A stretch of DNA of 64,000 nt. Origin: [Clostridium] celerecrescens 18A (GTDB taxonomy: Bacteria > Bacillota > Clostridia > Lachnospirales > Lachnospiraceae). The position numbers and the translations under genes were made by a program. Every line of letters begins with the position of its first letter. Within the stretch, counting starts at the first letter, position 1. Location of the stretch: positions 2,852,001 through 2,916,000 of the forward strand of contig NZ_PGET01000001.1 of assembly GCF_002797975.1 (NCBI RefSeq). Reading direction: 5' to 3'. The notes under the pieces are model-generated. The model had not been told where the DNA came from, did no database searches, and saw only the letters and a program-made list of their open reading frames with translations. Positions 35,527 through 46,250 of this stretch are shown one piece after another.

Positions 35527-37330
35527 TTTCCGCACCTCCCTCATTCATCCCTTCCATCAAACAATAGGACAAAAATCCTGCACAGGTCGCAAACGCGGCT
35601 CCTGTGCTACATTCGCCTGTCATTTCATCTACGCTTTCACAGGCGATTCCATTATCCATGGAAGCCCTGCGTAGAAAGTCTAAAGACGCTTCCTTTCTGC
35701 CGCTGATCAGTCCGTTGGCGACGCTCAGTATCCAGGGATGAGGCGCATGGGGGCAGCCAATGTCAGAAAAAGGCTTTCCTGCAAAAGAATATGGATAATC
35801 CGGACTTCTTATCATCTCAACAGTATTTTGCCAAACAGAATCATCCTTGCCGCAAAAACCTAAATAGGGCAACAGCTCCAGGCTGCCCGGCGGTTCATCG
35901 TATACATCCCAGTTCCCAGCCTCATCTACGGACCAGGCAAAAATCGTTTTACCCTGATACACCTTTACACAATGGGTTCTAATGGCATCAAACAAGCTCA
36001 AAACTTCCTCTTCCAGCCACTTAAGCGTTTCAGTAGGCCACAAATTATGATACAGTTTCCCCAAATCCCGCAGGCACCGCCAAGTTAAAACATTGTTATA
36101 CGTACCATAAGGATAAACCCGCATGTCGTCCGTGGGCTGTAAAAAAGTTTCATACAAATGAAGGGCCTTGCTTCGCTTGGACTGTAGTATCGAAAGGATT
36201 TTCTTTACTCCTTTCTCAATATGGCTTTCCTGTAAAAGGTCAGTCTCTCCCGTGTCATTGACGTAACGGCTAAGAGCCATTAAGGGGGCGCACAGTTCAT
36301 CCAGTTCAAATCCCGGTTCCAGCACTGTCCCGTCTATGTAACGGCTGTGAATGCCAATTTGTTTGATTTGACGGGTAAATACGTAATCCAGAAGTTCCTT
36401 TGCATACTGCGGATCCGCCTTTAGAATGGAAGGAAAACTCCAAAGCAGGCTGTCCCTGTCCCAATAGGCTGCGCTGACGTAATACCTGGGGCTTCTGGAG
36501 GTGACCATGACCACTTCCTCCGTATCCATGGTCATACCCGTTGCATAAAAGAAGTTAAAAAACAAGTTCCGGTTTAACAGGGAATCCACTGACCGTATGC
36601 CTACGGTTTTCTGACGCTTTGACAGCCAGCACAGGGTTTCCTCATAAACCGCGTCAAAACTCTGCCGCAAAAGCTCCTTAGCCGCCGTGGCCGCAGCCAC
36701 CTCTTCAAAGCCCACGCCCCAGAAAATGTCCAGTACCACGGATTCTCCGGATTTTAACAAGCAATCATGGGTCCCTATGTAGCGTATTTCCTCCCCCTGT
36801 TCAAATTCCCATTTAACCGGCAATGCCGTCATAGGTGCAAATGCCATAACCGGCATTCCAATGGACAAATCAAAGACCGGGCCGTCATTCCAGCCGGAAT
36901 GGTAAACCTTTCTCTCTCCCGTAACCGTCTTATCCTCGTTGACGCTGTGAGTCACTTTTCCCCACGCCCCGCTGAAACCACAGGATAGCTCCCGTTCTTT
37001 GCCGGAATGATTCACAACGGTCAACCGTATGGCAAAGGCCTTCTGGCCTATAGGAGCCAGAAAAACACCTTCTGTACGAATACCGTCCTTCACCGACTCA
37101 AACCTGGGAATCCAGTCCCGTTCCCGCTTCCATTCCAAATCACAGAGCAGATCCCCTTCCTCCGCCTGCACAAAAGGCCGTATGAGGGGTTCGCTTTCGC
37201 CACCCCAAAAAGCCAGCATCCCTTTATAGCCCATATGCAGCACCGTAAAGCTTTCTATCGAAGCCGTAGTCTGGTTCAATGTCGGCAGGCTGACAAATTC
37301 GTTCCCCGTGGGCATATAGCAATCTTGCAT
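35513..37330 (-). CDS. Six-hairpin glycosidase, GH125-like, with an N-terminal beta domain
   Basis: 605 residues, cytosolic. The C-terminal 360 residues look like an (alpha/alpha)6 barrel: AAYWDRDSLLWSFPSIL, LEPGFELDELCAPLMALSRY, FAWSVDEAGNWDVYDEPPGS, LELLPYLGF, then SFAGKPFSDIGCPHAPHPW. The order and several motifs (D-R-D-S; E-x-D-x-L-C-x-P; L-L-P-Y-L-G; G-C/S-P-H-x-P) recall GH125 exo-alpha-mannosidases, which are only about 430 residues; here about 220 extra N-terminal residues form a probable beta-sandwich, more like GH15/GH65/debranching enzymes. It is the first gene of the GH31/GH65 operon, so an alpha-glucosidic substrate seems likelier than mannose. GGGAGG precedes the ATG. Family call tentative. 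Confidence 0.65.
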   Translation of the reverse strand: MQDCYMPTGNEFVSLPTLNQTTASIESFTVLHMGYKGMLAFWGGESEPLIRPFVQAEEGDLLCDLEWKRERDWIPRFESVKDGIRTEGVFLAPIGQKAFAIRLTVVNHSGKERELSCGFSGAWGKVTHSVNEDKTVTGERKVYHSGWNDGPVFDLSIGMPVMAFAPMTALPVKWEFEQGEEIRYIGTHDCLLKSGESVVLDIFWGVGFEEVAAATAAKELLRQSFDAVYEETLCWLSKRQKTVGIRSVDSLLNRNLFFNFFYATGMTMDTEEVVMVTSRSPRYYVSAAYWDRDSLLWSFPSILKADPQYAKELLDYVFTRQIKQIGIHSRYIDGTVLEPGFELDELCAPLMALSRYVNDTGETDLLQESHIEKGVKKILSILQSKRSKALHLYETFLQPTDDMRVYPYGTYNNVLTWRCLRDLGKLYHNLWPTETLKWLEEEVLSLFDAIRTHCVKVYQGKTIFAWSVDEAGNWDVYDEPPGSLELLPYLGFCGKDDSVWQNTVEMIRSPDYPYSFAGKPFSDIGCPHAPHPWILSVANGLISGRKEASLDFLRRASMDNGIACESVDEMTGECSTGAAFATCAGFLSYCLMEGMNEGGAENDPV

Positions 37331-37351
37331 AAAAACACCTCCCCAATTTTT

Positions 37352-37430
37352 ACTGAAACGTTTAAGTAGTCAGTATAAAATTATTGATATTGTATTGGTA
37401 ATTATATACTCTGTTCTCTTTTTTTGTCAA
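37352..37430 (-). promoter_or_regulatory. Promoter and LacI-type operator of the nine-gene GH31/GH65 operon
   Basis: Minus strand TTGACA (37430-37425), 18-bp spacer, TATAAT (37406-37401). About 35 bp downstream is the near-perfect palindrome ACTTAAACGTTTCAGT (37367-37352) with the central CG of LacI-family operators, placed to block elongation or start. The GH125-like gene begins at 37330. No other promoter was seen down to 20523, so the whole 17-kb set may be one transcript. Confidence 0.8.
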
Positions 37431-37492
37431 TATGTTTTAATAAAAATTTCCTAGTTTCAAATGATGTTTTGTGCTTATAGCTGATGGACAAT

Positions 37493-37529
37493 AGCCCTCC
37501 CATTTATGCAATCTAAAAATGGGAGGGCT
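37493..37529. terminator. Terminator after the Gfo/Idh gene
   Basis: AGCCCTCCCATTT (37493-37505) pairs perfectly over 13 bp with AAATGGGAGGGCT (37517-37529). It closes the operon of 37.6-46.2 kb and isolates it from the promoter of the GH31/GH65 operon. Confidence 0.8.
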
Positions 37530-37535
37530 TTCTGC

Positions 37536-37631
37536 CTAAATCCGGAACATTTCCAGATCCTCTGCCTGATACTTTTCCCTGATCTGCCTTAATTTTATTT
37601 TCAAACAGGCCAGCTCCGCTAATCTAAAAAC
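37536..37631 (-). pseudogene. Short coding-like remnant downstream of the oxidoreductase gene
   Basis: A frame of 32 codons, overlapping the end of the Gfo/Idh gene, reads LAELACLKIKLRQIREKYQA then EDLEMFRI and stop, a clearly protein-like helical sequence with no start codon of its own except a TTG inside. It may be the 3' end of a deleted gene or the C-terminus of a longer relative lost by frameshift. No family recognised. Confidence 0.3.
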
Positions 37632-38766
37632 TCAATGCTCCCTCCGGCTGGTTCTGCGCATAATTCCCGCCCAGATATCCTCTTGGCAGCATAGGCTGTC
37701 TCTCAAATCCGGATTTCATCTCATAAAACCCTTTTGTTTCCCCGCTTTCAATGATTCCCGTAAGAATTTCCAAAGCATGAAATGCCATATCGCCATTTGT
37801 CCTGGGCACGCGCCCTTTTCTTAAGGCCCAGGCCATCTCTGCAACTCCAAGCCCTCTGTCATCGCCATCGTATCCATGGGTATGCGGGAATACGATAGGT
37901 TCTGCCCGGCCTTTTAAGATAACCTTCACATCGCCGCCAAAAAAGTTGGGATCCTCCAGGAATATGATACCTTCCGTGCCGTAGAATGACACATAAGGTT
38001 TTTCCGTGCGGATGCTTCTGGAATTAAAGTGGAGCGTTCCCATACAGCCGCTTTTAAAACGCAGGTTACCCATAAGGTATGTCTCTGATTCCTGGGAATA
38101 AGTCTCCCCAAAATTATCATTCTTTACAAAGTAATGCTTCTGCTCCGGCATGGAAACACCGGACATTCCGCACACTTCCATTACTTCTCCCAGCACGTTA
38201 ATCATGGCTGTGGTATAATAAATTCCCACATCAATCCCGATTCCGCCTCCTGATTTAGCGGTGTAGGGAAATTTCTCAGCCAAAAGGCGGGCATCCCGTT
38301 GAAGGACTGCCACGCTGGAAGTCACGGTTCCAATCATGCCCGATTCCACCAGATACCTGGCAGTCTGCACAGCCGCCCCCAGAAATGTGTCCGGTGCGCT
38401 GCAAAGCAGCTTTCCCTTCACAGCGGCCAGGGCTGTCAGCTCTTTTGCCTGGGTAATGTCAGCAGACAGCACCTTTTCCGTATACACATGCTTCCCATGC
38501 TCCAGAAGATTCTTTATCACCTGGTAGTGAGCAGCAGGATTGGTCAGATTCACCACGATTTCAATTTCCGTATCCCCCAGAATTTCTTCCATTGTCATAG
38601 CGCGAATACCGTAAGCAGCCGCTGTTTCTTCTGCCAACTGACGGTTTAAATCGCAGCATCCTACCAATTCCAGGATTTCAAAGGTCTTTGCCATATTTTC
38701 AATATAGATCCGGCTAATGGCTCCGCACCCGATTACCGCTGTCTTTACTTTCTTTATTCCTTTCAT
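37624..38766 (-). CDS. Gfo/Idh/MocA-family oxidoreductase
   Basis: 380-residue NAD(P)-dependent sugar dehydrogenase. N-terminal Rossmann fold with VIGCGAISRIYIENM (residues about 10-24; G-x-G-x-x-S) and the EKVLS motif (family E-K-P, lysine in catalysis), then the alpha/beta dimerisation domain with GGIGIDVGIYYTTAM. It would oxidise or epimerise a sugar or sugar acid. It is the last gene of the operon, 12 bp after the GH1 gene; GGGAGG precedes its ATG. Substrate not deducible. Confidence 0.9.
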   Translation of the reverse strand: MKGIKKVKTAVIGCGAISRIYIENMAKTFEILELVGCCDLNRQLAEETAAAYGIRAMTMEEILGDTEIEIVVNLTNPAAHYQVIKNLLEHGKHVYTEKVLSADITQAKELTALAAVKGKLLCSAPDTFLGAAVQTARYLVESGMIGTVTSSVAVLQRDARLLAEKFPYTAKSGGGIGIDVGIYYTTAMINVLGEVMEVCGMSGVSMPEQKHYFVKNDNFGETYSQESETYLMGNLRFKSGCMGTLHFNSRSIRTEKPYVSFYGTEGIIFLEDPNFFGGDVKVILKGRAEPIVFPHTHGYDGDDRGLGVAEMAWALRKGRVPRTNGDMAFHALEILTGIIESGETKGFYEMKSGFERQPMLPRGYLGGNYAQNQPEGALSF

Positions 38767-38778
38767 GCGAAAGCCTCC

Positions 38779-40603
<1,825 letters not shown>

Positions 40604-40623
40604 ATTATTCTCATCCTTTCAAT

Positions 40624-41637
40624 TTACGCATTTTCAATTGTTTTTAATTTCTCTATCGCTTCCATCAAACCTTTTATGTAAGCAGTATCCGCATAGCGCA
40701 CCTTGTGGCCCCAGTCTCTGTCACCTTCAATGCCAGGCACGTGGTCACTGACGATAAAGCCGTCAAATCCTGAATGCATCAGTGCATACACCACCTGGAA
40801 GGGATCGAAATTCCCTTCTCCCAGGAAACATTCCTGGAATTTAGGCACCGTACCTTGTACATCCCTCATGTGGGTATAAATCAGCTTTTTCCTTGGCCCG
40901 AAATATTCAATGGCATCAAAAATGTTCTTTGCCCCGTCTTTCATCTGGGAAAAGGTTCCGATACAGAACAGCAATCCCCAATTCGGGCTGTCGATCATGG
41001 CTTCCGCCCGTTTATAGCTATCCACATCAATAAACATCCTTGCAATTCCAGACAGGCTTTCGATCGGCGGGTCGTCCGGGTGAAGCGCCATGGTCACATG
41101 GTATTCCTCCGCCACCGGTATGACTCGTTTCATAAAATATTCAAAATTCTCCCACAGCGTTTCCACGTCAGGCATCTTCACATCTCTTCTCTGGCCAAAA
41201 TCCGCCATATCATCAATGCCCTGCTTCTGTTTTTCTAAGTCAAAGGCCTGCACAGAAGCACCATATCTTCCTACGGGAGCGTGATTTTCCGTTCTCCAGA
41301 CAAAGGATGGTGAAAAGTGATACCCCAACACGGGGATCCTGACACGGCCCAGGCTGCGGATGGATTCACAGACATTTTCAATCTGCTTATCTCTTCCCTC
41401 CAGACCCAGCATCGCTTTGTCATAAAAAGAAATTGGCATGTTTTCCATTGCTTCCACGATAACACCGTACCGGTCGCACCGTTCTTTAAAACGAGCCAAA
41501 TCATCGTACTTCCAGTACTCATCCGCAGGCAGATCATAAGGGAGGTTGAACTGTACCCTGTCAATCCCCATCTGCCTTGCGTTGGTCAGGATCTCCTGAT
41601 CCACGCTCCGAATCTGTCCATATGCTAATCTCATCAT
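40624..41637 (-). CDS. Mannonate dehydratase, UxuA family
   Basis: 337-residue TIM-barrel enzyme that dehydrates D-mannonate to 2-keto-3-deoxy-D-gluconate. UxuA features are visible: FYDKAMLGLEGRDKQIEN, IPVLGYHFSPSFVWR, MALHPDDPP (metal His/Asp region), LLFCIGTFSQM (metal Cys), YTHMRDVQGTVPKF (metal His region) and IVSDHVP. It follows the enolase-type gene by 6 bp. Two tandem ATG codons start it. With the neighbouring dehydratase it implies that the imported glycoside carries, or is converted to, an aldonic or uronic acid. Confidence 0.88.
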   Translation of the reverse strand: MMRLAYGQIRSVDQEILTNARQMGIDRVQFNLPYDLPADEYWKYDDLARFKERCDRYGVIVEAMENMPISFYDKAMLGLEGRDKQIENVCESIRSLGRVRIPVLGYHFSPSFVWRTENHAPVGRYGASVQAFDLEKQKQGIDDMADFGQRRDVKMPDVETLWENFEYFMKRVIPVAEEYHVTMALHPDDPPIESLSGIARMFIDVDSYKRAEAMIDSPNWGLLFCIGTFSQMKDGAKNIFDAIEYFGPRKKLIYTHMRDVQGTVPKFQECFLGEGNFDPFQVVYALMHSGFDGFIVSDHVPGIEGDRDWGHKVRYADTAYIKGLMEAIEKLKTIENA

Positions 41638-41643
41638 TATCTA

Positions 41644-43053
41644 TCAGCTCCATATCCGGTCCAGAGAGGTCTCCTGGTTCCATTCATCGGTAGATACCCA
41701 TACATCTTTGTCCTTCATAGGCCCATGCTCCCGGATCAGTTCCTCGTTTAGGGACTCAATTCCAAGACCAGGTGCATCCGTCACTGCCGTAAAGCCCTCC
41801 TGCACAATAGGCTTCACCGGTCCTATGATCAAATCCTGCCACCACTCAGAATCAAAAGCGTCATGCTCCTGCACAAAGAAATTCTCACTGGCAGTAGCCA
41901 TATGGGCACCAGCCAAGGCTGATATGGGGCTTTCACACATATGGAGTGCCATAGATACCCCATACCTGGCCGCCATATCACCCAATTTCTTGGTTTCCAG
42001 GATTCCTCCGGAAGTCAGGAGGTCCGGATGCACCACATCCAAGGCACCTGCCTCAAAAAGAGGTTCAAAGGTCTCTGTCAGGTACATATCCTCTCCCGTT
42101 GCAAGGGGAGAAGTCGTCGAGTGCTTTAGTTCCTTGTATTGATCCGTCAGATACCATGGGAGCATATCCTCCAGCCATGCCAGGTTATATTTTTCAAGCC
42201 TTCTTGCAATCTTGATCATATCCGGAAGGGGAAAATGCCCGAAATGGTCAATCGCCAGTGGTACTTTTGTACCAATTACGTCCCTCACCCTTCCAATGTA
42301 TTCATCCAGATGCGCCAGCCCTTGTTCGGTCACATGCATATTGGTAAAGGGGTGAGAAATCCGGTTAAAATCATACAATGCCGCATTGGCTGCAGATACC
42401 TCGGCTCTTGTTCCGGTTCTTGAAACCCGGCGTACTTCTTCCTCCACAGTCCGCAGCTCATTGACCCAGTCTAAGGGGCCGGAATAATTCCCCTCCTGTG
42501 CCATAAGGAGCTCCACACTAAGAATCTTTACTGCCGTAAATCCCTGATCCATATATCCTTTTAAGATTTGTCCCACTTTCTCTGGCTCCATTAAGATGCC
42601 GGTGGCCCTGCCTTCCTCAATATGGGTATCTGCATAGAGCCTGACCTTATCCCGGAACCTTCCTCCCAAAAGCTGATACACCGGAACCCCGTACGCCTTA
42701 CCAGCCAGATCCCAGAGGGCCAGTTCAATGGCACAAACGCCTGCAGACTGTCTGGACTGACCACCGAATTGCTTGATTTTTCTAAAAATACGATCTACAT
42801 CACAGGGATTTTCGCCAATGATCCTGCTCTTTAACTGTTTTAAATAAGTGGCGCTGGCGCCGTCACGCATTTCCCCATATCCGCTGATTCCCTGGTTGGT
42901 GTCGATTCTCACCAGATAACAGCCCCAGGGAGGAAGATCCACCTTGGTGAATTTTACATCCGTGATCCGTAACATAGACGGATTGGAGCTTTGCCTTACA
43001 AAATTCAAACACTCTTCATAATTTATATCTGTCCGACCGCTCTTATGTTCCAT
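41644..43053 (-). CDS. Enolase-superfamily (mandelate racemase / RspA-like) sugar acid dehydratase
   Basis: 469 residues from the ATG at 43053 (AGGAGG at 6 nt). N-terminal capping domain and C-terminal barrel; probable metal ligands lie in PLAIDHFGHF, LAWLEDMLPW and ATGEDMYLTE, a base Lys in GFTAVKILSV, and a His in MALHMCESP. The pattern is that of acid-sugar dehydratases (mannonate/gluconate and galactarate types). It is the first enzyme gene after the importer. Together with UxuA it would give two dehydratases in one operon, perhaps for two epimeric acids. It is somewhat longer than most relatives (about 400-420), with an extra N-terminal 30 residues. Confidence 0.85.
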   Translation of the reverse strand: MEHKSGRTDINYEECLNFVRQSSNPSMLRITDVKFTKVDLPPWGCYLVRIDTNQGISGYGEMRDGASATYLKQLKSRIIGENPCDVDRIFRKIKQFGGQSRQSAGVCAIELALWDLAGKAYGVPVYQLLGGRFRDKVRLYADTHIEEGRATGILMEPEKVGQILKGYMDQGFTAVKILSVELLMAQEGNYSGPLDWVNELRTVEEEVRRVSRTGTRAEVSAANAALYDFNRISHPFTNMHVTEQGLAHLDEYIGRVRDVIGTKVPLAIDHFGHFPLPDMIKIARRLEKYNLAWLEDMLPWYLTDQYKELKHSTTSPLATGEDMYLTETFEPLFEAGALDVVHPDLLTSGGILETKKLGDMAARYGVSMALHMCESPISALAGAHMATASENFFVQEHDAFDSEWWQDLIIGPVKPIVQEGFTAVTDAPGLGIESLNEELIREHGPMKDKDVWVSTDEWNQETSLDRIWS

Positions 43054-43121
43054 CGTCAACCTCCTGTCCATTCCAACTCTAATCAACTATTTCCTATTCA
43101 TTACTGCTCAGCCAGCTGCTG

Positions 43122-43976
43122 TTAACCTTTTACCGCACCGTCTGCCATACCCTTGACAAAATACCTGTTGCATGAAAGGAAAATAAGGAGTACCGGAAAA
43201 GCTACAATGGCCGATGCAGCCATCGTGGAACCCCAGTCTACCGCAAACTCTCCTGCAAACATGTGGATAGCAATGGGAAGTGTTCTTGTCTTAGTCGATG
43301 TGCTTAAGTTCAGTGCAAAAAGGAATTCTTCCCATGCATGGATGTAGGTGTAAATAGCCACGGAAATCAATCCTGGTTTCGCAATAGGCAAAACCACCCG
43401 AAACAGCGCCCCGATTCCCGTACAACCATCAATTTTGGCTGCTTCCTCCAGTTCCTTTGGCACTGTCTCAAAAAAAGAACTGAGCATGATAACACCCATA
43501 GGAATCGTCAGTGCCAGATCTGCCAGGATCAGTGAAAAATGAGTATCCAAAAGCCCTGTTTTTGCAACCAGGAAATACAAGGGGATGATGATTACCACAC
43601 TGGGTATCATCTGTCCGAACAGAAGGGCAATCTTAAGCACTCCATGTCCCCTAAACTTATATCTGCTTAAGCCGTAACCTGCCAGGATGGAAATAAGCAA
43701 TGTAATTACAACCACACTGACCGTAATAATGATGCTGTTGACAAAAGCATCAAACATCTTGGAATTAGTAAGTACATTAATATAATTGCCCAATGTAGGT
43801 GTGTCTGGGATGATCTGAGGAGGGATATCGTACTGCTCCGTAGGAAGCTTGATGGATGTGGACAGCATCCAGATTGCCGGGAACACGGCTGCCAGAATCA
43901 CAAGAAATAAGATTGCGTAGGTGCAAATCTGCCAGACAATATTCGTTCTTGTTACAGATTTTTTCAGTTTCACCAT
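43122..43976 (-). CDS. Carbohydrate ABC transporter permease (MalG-like)
   Basis: 284 residues from the ATG at 43976 (GGAGG at 9 nt, directly after the stop of the partner). Six helices, EAA loop EEAAKIDGCTGIGALFRVVLPIAKP, C-terminus GMADGAVKG. Pairs with 43978-44856 and the binding protein at 44929. Confidence 0.92.
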   Translation of the reverse strand: MVKLKKSVTRTNIVWQICTYAILFLVILAAVFPAIWMLSTSIKLPTEQYDIPPQIIPDTPTLGNYINVLTNSKMFDAFVNSIIITVSVVVITLLISILAGYGLSRYKFRGHGVLKIALLFGQMIPSVVIIIPLYFLVAKTGLLDTHFSLILADLALTIPMGVIMLSSFFETVPKELEEAAKIDGCTGIGALFRVVLPIAKPGLISVAIYTYIHAWEEFLFALNLSTSTKTRTLPIAIHMFAGEFAVDWGSTMAASAIVAFPVLLIFLSCNRYFVKGMADGAVKG

Positions 43977-43977
43977 G

Positions 43978-44856
43978 TTAGTTCCCCTCCTTTTCTCTTG
44001 TAAGATAGAGATATACAAGACTTACGAACATAGATAATGCAAACAAGACCGCGCTGGCTGCACTGGCTATTCCGAAATCATAATCCATGAATGCCCGTTT
44101 ATAAATGTACATGGCCATTACTTCTGTCTTATGAGCCGGTCCGCCCTCTGTCATTGCATAAATAAAGGTAAATGCATTCAGGGTCCAGATGATCATTAAC
44201 AAGATCGTTGAATAGCAGGTTGCCGCAATCGATGGCCAGGTCACATTTTTAAAGATGCCTAATACATTTGCTCCATCAATAACCGCAGCCTCTTTTAAAT
44301 CCTTGGATACACTCTGAAGGGATGCCTCGATCATCAGCAGGATGAAGGGGAACATCTTCCATGTGTTGACTGCAATGACAGACCACAAGGCGATCTTGGG
44401 ATTGGACAGCCATGTCTGGTTCTTTTCAATGATTCCCAGAGAGCTGAAAATGAAGTTGATAATACCATAATCAGCATTGTACATCCACTTCCATACAGCG
44501 GAACCGATGATGCTGGGTGTTACCCATGGGATCATTAACAGGATACGAATAAGAGTCTTCCCTTTTACAAATGGCTGGTGAAGGATCAAAGCCATGATAA
44601 AGCCCAGACCAAACTGGAAGAAAACACTTCCAAACGTCCATACTAACGTATTTGTGATAGAACCAAGGAACACCTTATCCTCAAACAACTTTTTGTACTG
44701 GGAAATGCCGCAGAAAACAGGAGCTTCCAGGAACAGGGTGTTGTTAAAGAACCCCATGACCAACGTATAAAGCAACGGATATATCATGACTACTGCAACG
44801 GTAATCACAGCAGGAAGTACATATCCGGCTCCTGAACGTTTGATTTTTCTAAGCAT
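43978..44856 (-). CDS. Sugar ABC transporter permease (MalF-like)
   Basis: 292 residues, six helices starting GYVLPAVITVAVVMIYPLLY; EAA motif LKEAAVIDGANVLGIFKNVTWPSI. Its ribosome site is modest (AAAGG), and a hairpin lies just upstream, so it is probably made at a lower level than the binding protein. Confidence 0.92.
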   Translation of the reverse strand: MLRKIKRSGAGYVLPAVITVAVVMIYPLLYTLVMGFFNNTLFLEAPVFCGISQYKKLFEDKVFLGSITNTLVWTFGSVFFQFGLGFIMALILHQPFVKGKTLIRILLMIPWVTPSIIGSAVWKWMYNADYGIINFIFSSLGIIEKNQTWLSNPKIALWSVIAVNTWKMFPFILLMIEASLQSVSKDLKEAAVIDGANVLGIFKNVTWPSIAATCYSTILLMIIWTLNAFTFIYAMTEGGPAHKTEVMAMYIYKRAFMDYDFGIASAASAVLFALSMFVSLVYLYLTREKEGN

Positions 44857-44884
44857 ACTTTCATTTTACCTTTCTCTTTTAAAA

Positions 44885-44914
44885 GGCAGGCCCCGCCTGT
44901 AAACGGAGCCTGCC
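44885..44914 (-). terminator. Attenuating hairpin between binding protein and permease
   Basis: GGCAGGC (44885-44891) and GCCTGCC (44908-44914) form the base of a GC-rich stem, followed on the minus strand by TTTTAAAAG. Such partial terminators after the binding-protein gene are common in sugar ABC operons and raise the ratio of binding protein to permease. Confidence 0.75.
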
Positions 44915-44928
44915 TGCCCCACTTCGGA

Positions 44929-46215
44929 TTACTTTAACAGTTTCGTTGTTGCCTGATCTAACAGTCCGCTGGCTTCCTCGGCAGACATATCCTCAGAAAG
45001 CATCAGCTGAAGGTTATCCATGATAGCCTGGCGGATACCTACAATGTTCTCAACTGCCGGAAGTGCATTCGCATACTGCAAAGCGTCAGCATTTGGCTTG
45101 ATGATTTCTTCCGGATAGTCCGTGTAACGGGCCGCTACTTCTGCCGTACCCGTGAAAGTATTTGTATAGATAGCCGCAATATCAGGCCTGCTAAGGAATT
45201 TCACAAATTCCCACGCCGCTTCTTTCTCCTTGCTGGACTCTGCAACCGCTACAGACCAGCCTCCTAAAATGGTGTTCCTCTCTGCACCGTTTGCAGTTGG
45301 AACCATGGTGCATGCAAAATTTAAATCCGGATTTGCTTTCACAATTTCTGCCAAGTCATAGATGCCGCTTAAGTACATAGCAATTTTGCCGCTGGCAAAC
45401 AGGGTACGGTTTGCAATGTTGTCATTCTCCAGTAAGGATGCAGGTGCATAAGCTGCCAGATCCTTATAAAGCTGTGCCGTCTGAATCGCCACATCACTTC
45501 CAAGCGCAGATGCAGTATTGTCAGCATTTAAAATATCACCACCGGAAGAACGGAGCATGGTTATGTACTGGAAAGAGAAATTCGAGTAATTTGTTCCGCA
45601 AAGACCATAACCATACACATCACCGTTCGTACATGCAGCCGCTGCCCCTTTCACCTCATCCCAGGTAGCAGGAGGTGTTTGATATCCTGCTGCCGACAGG
45701 ATGTCCTTGTTATAGAACATGACATATGTTTCACTGCGGAATGGAAGGCCATAGAGTTTTCCGTTCACAGTGGAGGCATCGTTAGCACCTTTGACGAACT
45801 GATTCACATCCAGGGAATCCTTTGCCACGTATTCATCAAGTGGTGCAAGCAAACCTGCATTACCGAACGTGGTAACCCAGTCCAGCGCGCAGGACAGGAC
45901 ATCTGGTGCCGTGCCATTTTTAAGTGCCAGCATGTATTTATCATTTGCAAGATCTGCCTGGAACTCTGCTTCAATCTTAATATCAGGGTGTTCCTTGTTC
46001 CATATAGCCTCTACCTCCGGCCAAACAGCCTCCTGCCAGTTGCCATCCCAAAATTTAATGGTAACCGGTTTTCCTGAAGCCTCTGTTTTTTGATCAGACT
46101 GGGGAGCCGTCTCAGATTTTTGTTCTCCCTTTGCTGAAGAGCATCCGACCATAAGACCTAATGCCATTGTTGCTGCCATAGTCATACTTAATGTTCTCTT
46201 TACTACCTTTTTCAT
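44929..46215 (-). CDS. ABC transporter sugar-binding lipoprotein
   Basis: 428 residues; lipobox LMVGC (Cys 25) after a typical signal peptide; family 1 extracellular binding protein with IKFWDGNWQEAVWPEVEAIWN and LYGLPFRSETYVMFYNKDIL. AGGAGG lies 6 nt before the ATG. First gene of the operon that ends with the Gfo/Idh gene; it defines the substrate range of the importer, presumably a beta-glycoside with a uronic or aldonic acid part. Confidence 0.92.
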   Translation of the reverse strand: MKKVVKRTLSMTMAATMALGLMVGCSSAKGEQKSETAPQSDQKTEASGKPVTIKFWDGNWQEAVWPEVEAIWNKEHPDIKIEAEFQADLANDKYMLALKNGTAPDVLSCALDWVTTFGNAGLLAPLDEYVAKDSLDVNQFVKGANDASTVNGKLYGLPFRSETYVMFYNKDILSAAGYQTPPATWDEVKGAAAACTNGDVYGYGLCGTNYSNFSFQYITMLRSSGGDILNADNTASALGSDVAIQTAQLYKDLAAYAPASLLENDNIANRTLFASGKIAMYLSGIYDLAEIVKANPDLNFACTMVPTANGAERNTILGGWSVAVAESSKEKEAAWEFVKFLSRPDIAAIYTNTFTGTAEVAARYTDYPEEIIKPNADALQYANALPAVENIVGIRQAIMDNLQLMLSEDMSAEEASGLLDQATTKLLK

Positions 46216-46250
46216 GTTTTTCCTCCTTGCTCTTTTTACCCTTTTTCTAA

